This document shows, piece after piece, positions 38,311 to 46,284 of a DNA stretch of 64,000 nucleotides. Position numbers and translations under genes: made by a program. The notes beneath the pieces are model-generated. The model was given only the letters and a program-made list of their open reading frames with translations, did not search any database and had not been told where the DNA came from. How positions within the stretch are numbered: the stretch's first letter is position 1; every line of letters begins with the position of its first letter. The DNA comes from Flavobacterium sp. M31R6 (GTDB lineage Bacteria; Bacteroidota; Bacteroidia; Flavobacteriales; Flavobacteriaceae), in assembly GCF_013284035.1 (NCBI RefSeq), contig NZ_CP054141.1, positions 2,604,001-2,668,000 on the forward strand. The letters run 5' to 3'.

Positions 38311-38318
38311 TAAATTTG
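38311..38318 (+). promoter_or_regulatory. -7 box upstream of the coiled-coil membrane protein
   Basis: TAAATTTG matches TAnnTTTG and lies 22 bp before the ATG at 38341. On the opposite strand TATTTTTG (38269-38276) is a candidate -7 box for hutG, so the 87-bp gap probably holds two divergent promoters. Confidence 0.45.
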
Positions 38319-38340
38319 TAAAAAACAATTATATTTTAAC

Positions 38341-39216
38341 ATGGAAAATCAAAAAAACAATTCAAGTCTAAAAGCTGTCATAGCAGTTTTAGCTATTTTA
38401 TTAGTAGGGAGTTTAGTTTATATTTTTAAAATGTCTTCTGAAGTTGAAGCTGTTCATACCGAAGTTGTAAAAGTTGGTTCTGAAAAAGAATCGGTTATGA
38501 AAGATTTACAAGATCTAAAAGCGACTTATGATGCCGCTATTGCAGAAAATACCTCGATGTCTGAGGAATTAATTCAAGAAAGGGATAAAGTCGTTAATTT
38601 GATGGATGAACTAAAAAAATCTAATGGTGATTTATCAAAATACAAAAGTCAGGTTCGTACTATGCAAGCTCACATGAGTGAATTGATGAAAGAAAATGAA
38701 GGTTTGAAAAAACAAAACGTGACGTTGACTAACCAACGTGATAGTACAGTTGTTGTTTTGGGTCAAGCACAAAAATTTAATGAAGTTTTAGTTGGGCAAA
38801 ATGAAGAATTAGCAAAAACAGTTGATAAAGGATCTAAATTATCAGTTTTGAACTTGCAAACTGCAGCTTATAAATTAAAAAGTTCGGGTAAAGAAATCGC
38901 AACAGATAAAGCAAGTAGAGCAGATGTTCTTAAAATTAGCTTCACTATCGCTGAAAATTCTATAGCAAAATCAGGTGATAAAGATTATTATGTACAAGTT
39001 ATTGACAGTAAAAATAATGTTTTAGGAGATGCTAAAACGGTTACTTTTGGAGATAAAACTTTGTCATATAGTTTTGTTTCTAGCGTTAAATATGAAAACA
39101 AAACTGTTCAGGTATCTCAGGATTTAGCTGGAAAAGATTTTGCTAAAGGATTGTATTCCGTAAATGTTTTCGATAAGGATCAATTGGTTTCTTCAACTAA
39201 TTTCTCTTTAAGATAA
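38341..39216 (+). CDS. Single-pass membrane protein with long coiled coil, function unknown
   Basis: The 291-residue protein has one N-terminal helix (AVIAVLAILLVGSLVYIF, about 13-30), a coiled coil from about 33 to 160 (EKESVMKDLQDLK; MSELMKENEGLKKQN), and a beta-rich C-terminal domain from about 185 to 291 (ADVLKISFTIAENSIAK; YSVNVFDKDQLVS). It has no lipobox and no Cys. The layout suggests an envelope or cell-shape scaffold that reaches into the periplasm. It is known to me as a conserved hypothetical of Flavobacteria. It sits between hutG and hutI but on the other strand, so it is probably unrelated to histidine degradation. Confidence 0.8.
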   Translation: MENQKNNSSLKAVIAVLAILLVGSLVYIFKMSSEVEAVHTEVVKVGSEKESVMKDLQDLKATYDAAIAENTSMSEELIQERDKVVNLMDELKKSNGDLSKYKSQVRTMQAHMSELMKENEGLKKQNVTLTNQRDSTVVVLGQAQKFNEVLVGQNEELAKTVDKGSKLSVLNLQTAAYKLKSSGKEIATDKASRADVLKISFTIAENSIAKSGDKDYYVQVIDSKNNVLGDAKTVTFGDKTLSYSFVSSVKYENKTVQVSQDLAGKDFAKGLYSVNVFDKDQLVSSTNFSLR

Positions 39217-39232
39217 TAAGCATGTTTTTTTG

Positions 39233-39276
39233 AAAAAGAAGGGCGAAATTCAATTTGAATTTCGCCCTTCTTTTTT
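39233..39276. terminator. Bidirectional terminator between the coiled-coil gene and hutI
   Basis: A perfect palindrome centred at 39254 has 21-bp arms: AAAAAGAAGGGCGAAATTCAA on the left and its complement on the right, ending in T6. It serves two convergent genes. Confidence 0.9.
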
Positions 39277-39304
39277 GACTTATATTTTAAAAAGCTAAAA
39301 ATTA

Positions 39305-40543
39305 TTATTCAATAATTTTACCATTGAGCATTACTTTATCAATTAGATTACTACCAAAAGCATATGGCAATTGATAGTAGGAAGGTATTGCTTTTGTGAT
39401 GATTAAATTGGCTTTCTTGCCTTTGGTAATACTTCCGTGGGTTTTGGAAATTCCCATGGCATAAGCACCATTTAAGGTTGCAGCATTTATGGCCTCTTCG
39501 GGAGTCATTTTCATTTTGATACAAGCTGTGGCAACTACAAAATTCATATTTCCCGATGGGGTAGAGCCGGGATTATAATCAGTAGCAAGAGCCAAAGGAA
39601 GTCCAGCAGCAATAATTTCGCGTGCTGGGGTGTAAGGAATACTTAAAAAATAGGAACAAGAAGGCAAAGCTACCGGCATTGTTTCTGTATTTTTTAAGGT
39701 TTCTATGTCTTCTGGTTTCATTATTTCAAGGTGATCTACCGAAAGGGCATTGTGTTTTACACCAGCTTGAATTCCGCCAATAGAATTGAATTGGTTCACA
39801 TGAATTTTTGGCTTTAAGCCAAATTGAATTCCCGCTTCCATAATTTGTTCGGTCTCTTCGACTGAAAAGTAGCCTGTTTCGCAAAAGACATCAATAAAAT
39901 CGGCCAATTTTTTTTTGGCAATTTCAGGAAGCATTTCGTTAATAATGCAATCTATATAACCTTTTTTATTGTCTTTAAAAGCAGTAGGGAAGGCGTGAGC
40001 ACCAAGAAAAGTCGCTTTTATGGTTATCGGATAGTTTTGTGATAATTGTTGAATTACACGCAGCATTTTGAGTTCTCCTTCAACGGTGAGACCGTAACCC
40101 GATTTGATTTCGACTGCACCGGTTCCCAAATGCATTACTTCTTCAAGACGTGCTTTTGATTGGATATAAATTTCTTCTTCTGAGGTTTCGTTAAGTTTTT
40201 TTGCCGAATTTAATATTCCGCCACCTCGATTGGCAATTTCTTCATAGGTCATTCCATTTATGCGATCCACGAATTCTTGTTCGCGATTACCGGCGTACAC
40301 GATGTGGGTATGGCTATCACACCAAGATGGAAGGATTGTTTTTCCTGTTGCGTCAATAGTGGTATCGGCATTAATTTTAGGAAAATCGTCCATAGACCCA
40401 AAATCAGCAATTAAGTCGTCTTCGATAAGTAAAAAAGCATTTTTAATTGTTGGCAAAATAGCCATCTCAGTTCCAGATACTTTTGAAATGGAATTTTCGC
40501 GGACTTGAAGCAGTTCTTTAATATTAACTATTAATGTTGTCAT
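39305..40543 (-). CDS. hutI: Imidazolonepropionase
   Basis: The 412-residue amidohydrolase opens the imidazolone ring of 4-imidazolone-5-propanoate to formimidoylglutamate, the third step of histidine degradation. Metal and substrate motifs are the DSHTHIVYAGNREQEF block (about 69-84), GYGLTVEGELKMLR, the LGAHAFP loop and LATDYNPGSTPSGNM near residue 320. The length is standard for HutI. It is the second gene after the glutaminyl cyclase gene (6-bp gap), so the two are probably cotranscribed. Confidence 0.94.
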   Translation of the reverse strand: MTTLIVNIKELLQVRENSISKVSGTEMAILPTIKNAFLLIEDDLIADFGSMDDFPKINADTTIDATGKTILPSWCDSHTHIVYAGNREQEFVDRINGMTYEEIANRGGGILNSAKKLNETSEEEIYIQSKARLEEVMHLGTGAVEIKSGYGLTVEGELKMLRVIQQLSQNYPITIKATFLGAHAFPTAFKDNKKGYIDCIINEMLPEIAKKKLADFIDVFCETGYFSVEETEQIMEAGIQFGLKPKIHVNQFNSIGGIQAGVKHNALSVDHLEIMKPEDIETLKNTETMPVALPSCSYFLSIPYTPAREIIAAGLPLALATDYNPGSTPSGNMNFVVATACIKMKMTPEEAINAATLNGAYAMGISKTHGSITKGKKANLIITKAIPSYYQLPYAFGSNLIDKVMLNGKIIE

Positions 40544-40549
40544 TTAAAT

Positions 40550-41599
40550 TTATTCAGAAACTGTTATTTCAAACATTTTATTCCAATTTTTACCAGTTAC
40601 AAAAATGGTTTTTGTTTTAGGATTGTAGGCAATTCCATTTAATACATCATCAGGTGTAACTTTCAAAAATTTACGTAAACCTGACATATTCAAAATTCCT
40701 TCTACTGCACCTGTGTTTGGATTTACGACAGCAATAGCATCTTTTTGCCAAACATTGGTGTAAATTTTACCATTGATCCATTCCAATTCATTGATGGCTT
40801 TAATTTTGGATTCTCCAGAATATACATTTATATGGTCCATCATCTTTTGGGTTTTTGGATCCATTTTCCAAATTTTTTCCGTTCCATCAGTTTGATATAT
40901 ATAGGTACCATCATTAGTCATTCCCCAGCCTTCAATGTCTTTCTCAAAAGTAAAAGTTTTTTCCAGTTTAAATGTTTTGGCATCATATATAAAACCCGTT
41001 TTTTCTTGCCAGGTCAATTGGTATAATTTACCGTTTATAAAGGTTATTCCTTCCCCAAAGTACATCGAATCTAAATCAATTTGCTTGTAAACTTTACCGG
41101 TTTTGTAATCGTATTTTCTAAAATAGGATGTCCCTTTTTGTCCGGTACTTTCGCATAGTGTGTCATTGTGAAATTCGAAACCTTCGGTAAATGAAGCGGT
41201 GTCGTGAGGATAAGTATTTACGATTTTATAATTTATTAATTTCGGAGTTACATTAGAAACCAATTCAATTCTTGCTGTAGCCGCAGAGTTTTCACCTCCA
41301 AAATAAACTAAAGCTTTAAGATTTTGGTAACCCAGTTTTTGATCTTTCAAGTTGAAGTTTAGTTTCTCATTTCCTTTTTTGAAACCTACTTTTTTATCGT
41401 TTACAAAATAGACAATACTGTCAATTTCTTTAGAATTTGGGTTTAAAATACCCAACGAAATAGCATCATCAGAGATATAATGTGCCTTATAATTGGAATT
41501 ATCAAAGGTAAATATAGAATTTTCACCATTTTTTGTGTTTCCACAATTGGATAAAATGATTCCTAAGAAAATGATAAATAGGAAGTTATAGTTTTTCAT
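40550..41599 (-). CDS. Glutaminyl-peptide cyclotransferase (bacterial/plant type) lipoprotein
   Basis: The 349-residue protein has a lipoprotein signal (MKNYNFLFIIFLGIILSNC) followed by a small beta domain (about 25-110). A five-bladed propeller of the plant-type glutamine cyclotransferase family follows, with the characteristic SFTEGFEFHNDTLCESTG near residue 140. Family members convert N-terminal Gln of peptides to pyroglutamate. T9SS substrates in this phylum often begin with pyroglutamate after signal cleavage, so an envelope glutaminyl cyclase makes sense here (inference). It is upstream of hutI with a 6-bp gap. Confidence 0.9.
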   Translation of the reverse strand: MKNYNFLFIIFLGIILSNCGNTKNGENSIFTFDNSNYKAHYISDDAISLGILNPNSKEIDSIVYFVNDKKVGFKKGNEKLNFNLKDQKLGYQNLKALVYFGGENSAATARIELVSNVTPKLINYKIVNTYPHDTASFTEGFEFHNDTLCESTGQKGTSYFRKYDYKTGKVYKQIDLDSMYFGEGITFINGKLYQLTWQEKTGFIYDAKTFKLEKTFTFEKDIEGWGMTNDGTYIYQTDGTEKIWKMDPKTQKMMDHINVYSGESKIKAINELEWINGKIYTNVWQKDAIAVVNPNTGAVEGILNMSGLRKFLKVTPDDVLNGIAYNPKTKTIFVTGKNWNKMFEITVSE

Positions 41600-41654
41600 A
41601 GTTTTGAAATTTTAAAAAGCCAATATACAACGATAATTTTAAGAGGCAAAGCCC

Positions 41655-41684
41655 TTGCAAAAATATAAAAAGATTGTATATTTG
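41655..41684 (+). promoter_or_regulatory. SRP RNA promoter
   Basis: TTG at 41655-41657 and TATATTTG at 41677-41684 are 19 bp apart, a textbook Bacteroidota promoter. The RNA start is expected near 41689. Confidence 0.75.
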
Positions 41685-41688
41685 CACC

Positions 41689-41781
41689 GGCAAGTCCTAC
41701 ACGACCAGCTCCTGCAGACTCCCCCAGGATGGGAACATAGCAAGGGTACGTGGTTGAGCGGTGCGATGTAGATCGCTTGCC
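41689..41781 (+). ncRNA. ffs: Signal recognition particle RNA, small bacterial type
   Basis: About 93 nt form a long hairpin: GGCAAG at 41689 pairs with CTTGCC at 41776-41781. The apex carries the SRP domain IV signature, with CAGGATGGGAACATAGCA near 41725-41742 holding the GGAA tetraloop and the asymmetric AGCA loop that binds Ffh. A TTG/TATATTTG promoter precedes the RNA and a T run follows at 41783. The RNA assembles with Ffh to target membrane proteins. Confidence 0.92.
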
Positions 41782-41823
41782 ATTTTTTTTATTTCATATT
41801 CTTTTCAAGAATTATACAAAAGT

Positions 41824-41850
41824 AGTCTTCCTTCGGGAGGATTTTTTTAT
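41824..41850 (+). terminator. UUCG-loop hairpin with T run downstream of the SRP RNA
   Basis: TCTTCC and GGAGGA (one G-T pair) flank a TTCG tetraloop, followed by T7. It lies 43 nt beyond the mature SRP RNA and 28 bp before the next gene, so it probably ends a precursor of the SRP RNA. Confidence 0.65.
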
Positions 41851-41877
41851 TTTTACCCTAACCATAATTTATAGTTA

Positions 41878-42681
41878 ATGAATAAAGTAGTCTTAATTAC
41901 AGGAGGTTCTTCGGGAATTGGGAAGTCTATCGGGGAATTTTTGCATCATAAAGGATTTGTGGTGTATGGCACGAGCAGGAATCCTGAACGAGTTCTTAAT
42001 TCGATTTTTCCTTTAATTACTTTGGATGTAAGAAATGCAGATTCCATTCATTCGGCTGTTGATAAAATTATAGAGATTTCAGGAAGACTGGATGTTGTGA
42101 TTAATAATGCTGGGGTTGGTATAACAGGACCTTTGGAAGAAATTCCGATGGAGGAAATCAAAAATAATTTTGAAACCAATTTTTTTGGTCCAATTGAAGT
42201 GATGAAAGCTGTTTTGCCACAAATGCGTTCGCAGCAATCGGGATTAATAATAAATATCACCTCAATTGCTGGTTATATGGGCTTGCCTTATCGTAGTATT
42301 TATTCGGCTTCGAAAGGGGCTTTGGAATTAATTACAGAGGCATTACGCATGGAAGTGAAGTCATTTGGTATTCAAATTGCAAATATTGCACCTGGTGATT
42401 TTGCCACCAATATTGCGGCGGGACGTTTTCATGCTCCTGTAATAAAAGGTTCTGCTTATGAAATACCTTACGGAAATAATCTTAAAACTATGGACGAGCA
42501 TGTGGACAGTGGAAGCAATCCTAATGAAATGGCTGAAGCAGTTTATGCCGTCATTCAAAATTCAAAGCCAAAAATTCATTATAAAGTTGGTGCTTTTATG
42601 CAAAAGTTCTCTATTGTCTTGAAAAGAATACTTCCAGATAAAGTATATGAAAAAATGCTTATGAATCATTATAACTTATAA
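41878..42681 (+). CDS. Short-chain dehydrogenase/reductase
   Basis: The 267-residue NAD(P)-binding enzyme has the glycine-rich motif ITGGSSGIGKSIG (about 6-18), NNAGVG near 79, and the Ser-Tyr-Lys triad in NITSIAGYMG and YSASKGALE (about 136-160). The pattern fits classical SDRs that act on alcohols, sugars or acyl chains; the substrate is not evident. It is followed 4 bp later by a small membrane protein gene, probably on the same transcript. Confidence 0.92.
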   Translation: MNKVVLITGGSSGIGKSIGEFLHHKGFVVYGTSRNPERVLNSIFPLITLDVRNADSIHSAVDKIIEISGRLDVVINNAGVGITGPLEEIPMEEIKNNFETNFFGPIEVMKAVLPQMRSQQSGLIINITSIAGYMGLPYRSIYSASKGALELITEALRMEVKSFGIQIANIAPGDFATNIAAGRFHAPVIKGSAYEIPYGNNLKTMDEHVDSGSNPNEMAEAVYAVIQNSKPKIHYKVGAFMQKFSIVLKRILPDKVYEKMLMNHYNL

Positions 42682-42685
42682 AATT

Positions 42686-42886
42686 ATGGAAATGAATACC
42701 GAAATGTTGCCAATTATTTTATGGGTTTTAATCATTATAGTTTCTTGGTTTATTATTCGAAAAATTTTGAAATCATTGAGTGACAGAATAAATAATTCAG
42801 AACTTTATAACGCAGACATGCTTAATGTTCTTGAAGAAATTAGAGATGAACTAAAAGAATTAAATAAAAAGAATTCTGATAGATAA
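42686..42886 (+). CDS. Small membrane protein with helical tail, function unknown
   Basis: The 66-residue protein has one hydrophobic helix (MLPIILWVLIIIVSWFIIRKIL) followed by a charged amphipathic tail (DMLNVLEEIRDELKELNKK). It starts 4 bp after the SDR stop; a second ATG at 42692 could also be used. The tight spacing and reasonable codon use support a real gene. It may form small oligomers at the inner membrane. Confidence 0.6.
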   Translation: MEMNTEMLPIILWVLIIIVSWFIIRKILKSLSDRINNSELYNADMLNVLEEIRDELKELNKKNSDR

Positions 42887-42896
42887 TTATAAGTTG

Positions 42897-42904
42897 TAAT
42901 TTTG
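42897..42904 (+). promoter_or_regulatory. -7 box upstream of the structured RNA
   Basis: TAATTTTG matches TAnnTTTG. It lies about 10 bp before the first conserved stem of the RNA, consistent with transcription start near 42909. Confidence 0.5.
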
Positions 42905-42908
42905 CAAA

Positions 42909-43012
42909 AAAATTGCGTGAAGGATTGAAGCGACATCCTTTTATTTTTTTCTTTAAAAAATAAAAGATATAGCGGAAAGCCTGGTTTGCTTTTTCGGCAA
43001 ACACGCCCAAGA
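42909..43012 (+). ncRNA. Structured RNA resembling the flavo-1 motif, upstream of the transaldolase
   Basis: A closing stem (GCGTG at 42915-42919 with CACGC at 43002-43006) encloses three hairpins: AAGGAT/ATCCTT (42920-42925 with 42935-42940), TTATTTTTT/AAAAAATAA (42941-42949 with 42955-42963), and TTTGC/GCAAA near 42984-43001. The single-stranded words TGAAGCGAC and GATATAGCGGAAAGCC match what I recall of the flavobacterial flavo-1 RNA family. No T run separates it from the transaldolase ATG at 43040, so it may be a 5' leader. The structure is seen in sequence; the family name is from memory. Confidence 0.6.
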
Positions 43013-43039
43013 AATGAACACAATTAAATATATTATATT

Positions 43040-43696
43040 ATGAAATTTTTTATTGATACGGCTAATTTAGCTCAAATTAAAGAAGCACAAGCATTAGGTG
43101 TTTTAGATGGAGTTACTACTAATCCATCTTTGATGGCTAAAGAAGGAATTACAGGAAAAAACAATATTTTGAAGCATTATGTCGACATCTGTAATTTGGT
43201 TGAAGGAGATGTAAGTGCCGAAGTGAATGCGTTGGATTACGACGGAATGATTAAAGAAGGTGAAGAATTAGCTGATTTGCACGATCAAATCGTGGTTAAA
43301 TTGCCAATGACAAAAGAAGGTGTTATGGCGGCTAAATATTTTTCTGATAAAGGAATTAAAACTAATGTTACTTTAGTATTTTCTGCAGGACAAGCTTTAT
43401 TGGCAGCCAAAGCGGGTGCTACTTATGTTTCTCCATTTATTGGTCGTCTGGATGATATTTCTACAGACGGTTTGGCTTTGATTGAAGAAATCAGAGAGAT
43501 TTATGATAACTACGGTTATGAAACTCAAATTTTGGCTGCTTCTGTACGTCACACTATGCATATCGTAAACTGTGCAAAAATCGGTGCTGATGTAATGACA
43601 GGGCCATTATCTGCAATTTACGGTTTATTGAAACACCCATTGACTGATATCGGTTTGGCACAATTTGTTGCTGATTTCGAGAAAGGAAACAAGTAA
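43040..43696 (+). CDS. Transaldolase/fructose-6-phosphate aldolase (small type)
   Basis: The 218-residue class I aldolase matches the short transaldolase/FSA family: [13 protein letters not shown] at the start, [13 protein letters not shown], the Schiff-base lysine in [11 protein letters not shown] (Lys near residue 86), [17 protein letters not shown], and [11 protein letters not shown]. It transfers dihydroxyacetone units in the non-oxidative pentose phosphate pathway, or splits fructose-6-phosphate. Biased codons suggest high expression. It is preceded by a structured RNA leader and followed by two strong terminators. Confidence 0.93.
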   Translation: MKFFIDTANLAQIKEAQALGVLDGVTTNPSLMAKEGITGKNNILKHYVDICNLVEGDVSAEVNALDYDGMIKEGEELADLHDQIVVKLPMTKEGVMAAKYFSDKGIKTNVTLVFSAGQALLAAKAGATYVSPFIGRLDDISTDGLALIEEIREIYDNYGYETQILAASVRHTMHIVNCAKIGADVMTGPLSAIYGLLKHPLTDIGLAQFVADFEKGNK

Positions 43697-43746
43697 TAAA
43701 AGTACTCAGTTTTCAGACTGCAGAATTCAGTCGAGAGAACTAATAA

Positions 43747-43784
43747 AAAAAAGTCCCATTTCGCAATGAAATGGGACTTTTTTG
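43747..43784. terminator. Terminator after the transaldolase gene
   Basis: A perfect 16-bp stem (AAAAAAGTCCCATTTC with GAAATGGGACTTTTTT) has a GCAAT loop and T6. Confidence 0.88.
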
Positions 43785-43873
43785 TTTTTGCTGAAAATGG
43801 TCAAAAATTCAATATTTGATTCTATGTTCAAACGAAAATCATATATGCGATTCTCAGTGATTTGATCTTATAA

Positions 43874-43909
43874 AAAAAATCCCATTCTGTTTTAGAATGG
43901 GATTTTTTG
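43874..43909. terminator. Second terminator, facing the sugar transporter gene
   Basis: A perfect 15-bp stem (AAAAAATCCCATTCT with AGAATGGGATTTTTT) has a 5-nt loop. It lies 38 bp before the 3' end of the convergent transporter gene and can act in both directions. Confidence 0.85.
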
Positions 43910-43946
43910 AATTCATTTTACTGTATACTAAAATCTGAAAACTTCT

Positions 43947-45386
43947 TTAGTGTCCTCCAGATACTTTTTTATCAAAATCAATTCCATGTGATTTCAAAAT
44001 ACCGCTTACTTTCCAAGCATAAAATGCAAGATAAGCGAAACAAATGATACCAACGATATAGCTGCTTTGTATTCCAACGAAATCAGCAATTTTACCTTGA
44101 AATACACTAACAAAACCACCACCCATAATCATCATAATCAAGAAACTACTTCCTTGGCTGGTGTGTTTACCTAATCCACTTACTGCTAAAGTAAAGATAC
44201 ATGGCCATAAAGTACTACAAAATAAACCTACACTTGTAAAAGCATATACACTAATCATTCCGCTAGTTGTTATTCCTACAGCAGTAGCCAAAATACCTAA
44301 ACTTGAAAAAATCAGAAGCATTCTGGCAGGATTTCCTTTACTAGCCATATCTGCTCCGATTAATACTAAGATTACTAGTCCGTAGATATAAAAAGGAGTT
44401 AAATCGTGATTTGCCATTGCATTTACTGCTAAAAACACTCCAAATGCTAAGTAAGGCGCTAGAAATCTCAATATTTTTAGTAAGCTCATGTTTTCTGTAA
44501 AAGCTTCAACTGCTCCAGTCCAACGACCAATCATTAAACTTGCCCAATATAAAGATATGTATGGGGCAACATCTTTGGTTAAAAAGCCTAATTTGCTTTC
44601 CATGTAAGCCGGTAAATTACTGGCTGTAGATACTTCAACACCAACATATAAAAATATAGCGATCATCCCCATTACCAATTGAGGATATTGCAATGCTGAT
44701 GTTTTTACTGAAGCTTTATCGTTAGAATCATCTTCTTCAATTAACTCTGGTCGCTCTGGCAATGATGAGAATTTTAATAAAATAGCAACTATCAAAAATG
44801 CAAATCCTAACACGAGGTAAGGAATTTTTACACTTTCAATACTTGCATTGGTGTTACCACTAGCACTTGAGCCAAAAATTGCAAAACTAACAATTAGTGG
44901 TCCAATAGTAGTTCCGAAATTATTAACCCCACCAGCTAAAGTTAAACGTTGTGAACCTGTTTTGATTGGGCCTAAAGCAATTGCCAATGGATTTGCAACT
45001 GTTTGTTGCAGAGAGAAACCCAATCCAACAATAAAAAGTCCAGCAAGCATTAATGTAAAGGAACCTGTATTGGCAGCTGGATAAAATAAAAGTGTACCCA
45101 AAGCAGATATAAGTAATCCTAATGATAATCCATTTTTATATCCAATTTTGTTTACTAAATCTTCTTTAATTAAAAAAGAAACTCCCATATAAATAAGAGA
45201 ACCAACAGTATATGCTATATAGAATGCAAAAGCTACTAGTTGACTTTCACCTTGTGTTAAATCAAATGCTTTTTTGAAAACCGGGATAAGAATATCGTTA
45301 CTTGCAGCAACAAATCCCCAAAAGAAGAATACGATGACTAAGGGGATAAATTGTCCCCATTTGGTTTGTGAATTTTCTGAACTCAT
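43947..45386 (-). CDS. Sugar MFS transporter, FucP/NagP type
   Basis: The 479-residue inner-membrane symporter has 12 hydrophobic helices. The N-terminal block (FFFWGFVAASNDILIPVFKKAF) with FFxWGF and NDxLIP-type motifs is typical of the fucose/glucose/galactose:H+ symporter family. Bacteroidota use members of this family (NagP) for N-acetylglucosamine. The neighbouring SusCD, NagB-fusion and hexosaminidase genes make GlcNAc or GlcN the likely cargo (inference). It is separated from the two-component system genes by 196 bp; I found no clear TAnnTTTG box before it. Confidence 0.85.
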   Translation of the reverse strand: MSSENSQTKWGQFIPLVIVFFFWGFVAASNDILIPVFKKAFDLTQGESQLVAFAFYIAYTVGSLIYMGVSFLIKEDLVNKIGYKNGLSLGLLISALGTLLFYPAANTGSFTLMLAGLFIVGLGFSLQQTVANPLAIALGPIKTGSQRLTLAGGVNNFGTTIGPLIVSFAIFGSSASGNTNASIESVKIPYLVLGFAFLIVAILLKFSSLPERPELIEEDDSNDKASVKTSALQYPQLVMGMIAIFLYVGVEVSTASNLPAYMESKLGFLTKDVAPYISLYWASLMIGRWTGAVEAFTENMSLLKILRFLAPYLAFGVFLAVNAMANHDLTPFYIYGLVILVLIGADMASKGNPARMLLIFSSLGILATAVGITTSGMISVYAFTSVGLFCSTLWPCIFTLAVSGLGKHTSQGSSFLIMMIMGGGFVSVFQGKIADFVGIQSSYIVGIICFAYLAFYAWKVSGILKSHGIDFDKKVSGGH

Positions 45387-45582
45387 AATTTTTAAAAATT
45401 TAATTTTTTTTGGTTATTATTAATTTTTTGATGCTGCAAGACTGTAAATATATTTGTTAAGAATTTCAAAAAAAAATTTTATGATATAAAGTTTTTCACT
45501 TTTATATAAACGACATTATTTCGTCAACAAATGGCGATTTTATTACTTTTTATTGAGTTAAAGTCTAGGTTATATGCAGAAA

Positions 45583-46284
45583 TTATTCCAAGATTTTGCT
45601 TTTAACTTCTTTACTGTAATTTCGGCCGATAGGAATTGTATAAGATGAAATTTGTATTCTATTCCCCTCAATAGATTTAACTTTATTCAAAGCTATAGTA
45701 TATGATTTGTGGATACGCATAAATCGATCAGTTGGTAATTCTTCTGTCAATGAAGTTAATGATTTATGGGTGATATAAGTTTTTTCGGGAGTGACCACTT
45801 TGATGTATTCTTTCATCCCTTCGACAAAAAGGATTTCATCGATATTAATTTTTACCATTTTTTTATCGACTTTGATAAAAATGTGTGGTTCAATACGATG
45901 GTTTTCAATTTTGATGTTATTTTTTAAATTGTATTCTGCTTCAATTTTGTGAATACATTTTATAAATCGAGGTAACGGAATGGGTTTTACTAGATAATCC
46001 AATACTTCCAAGTCATAACTTTCGGCGGCAAATTCCCTGAAAGCCGTTGTAATGACGATTCGAGTTTTGTTTTCAAGCAAACTGATTAATTCAAAACCAG
46101 TCATCATAGGCATGTTGATATCTAGAAATACGGCATCAACACTATTTGAATTTATGAATTCGAGTCCTTCTAATGAATTATTAAATGTACCGATAATCTC
46201 AAAGTCTGAAAAATTTTCAAAATAATTGAGCAATACTTTTATAGCTAAAGGTTCGTCGTCAATTATTACACATTTAATCTTCAT
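45583..46284 (-). CDS. LytTR-family response regulator
   Basis: The 233-residue regulator has a receiver domain (about 1-120; phospho-acceptor Asp55 in VFLDINMPMMTG, plus Thr/Lys positions in ITTAF and YLVKPIP) and a LytTR DNA-binding domain (about 135-233). The LytTR domain contains FIKVDKKMVKINIDEILF and FMRIHKSYTIALNKV. LytTR proteins bind pairs of direct repeats near -35. The first 11 bp of this gene overlap the end of the kinase gene, so the two are translationally coupled. Its position between the sugar transporter and susC makes those genes the likely targets. Confidence 0.93.
   Translation of the reverse strand: MKIKCVIIDDEPLAIKVLLNYFENFSDFEIIGTFNNSLEGLEFINSNSVDAVFLDINMPMMTGFELISLLENKTRIVITTAFREFAAESYDLEVLDYLVKPIPLPRFIKCIHKIEAEYNLKNNIKIENHRIEPHIFIKVDKKMVKINIDEILFVEGMKEYIKVVTPEKTYITHKSLTSLTEELPTDRFMRIHKSYTIALNKVKSIEGNRIQISSYTIPIGRNYSKEVKSKILE

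Noticed and set aside
41689..41781. The folded RNA here considered as a tRNA or riboswitch
   Set aside because: It is a single long hairpin with the SRP domain IV loop; no anticodon arm or T-loop is present.
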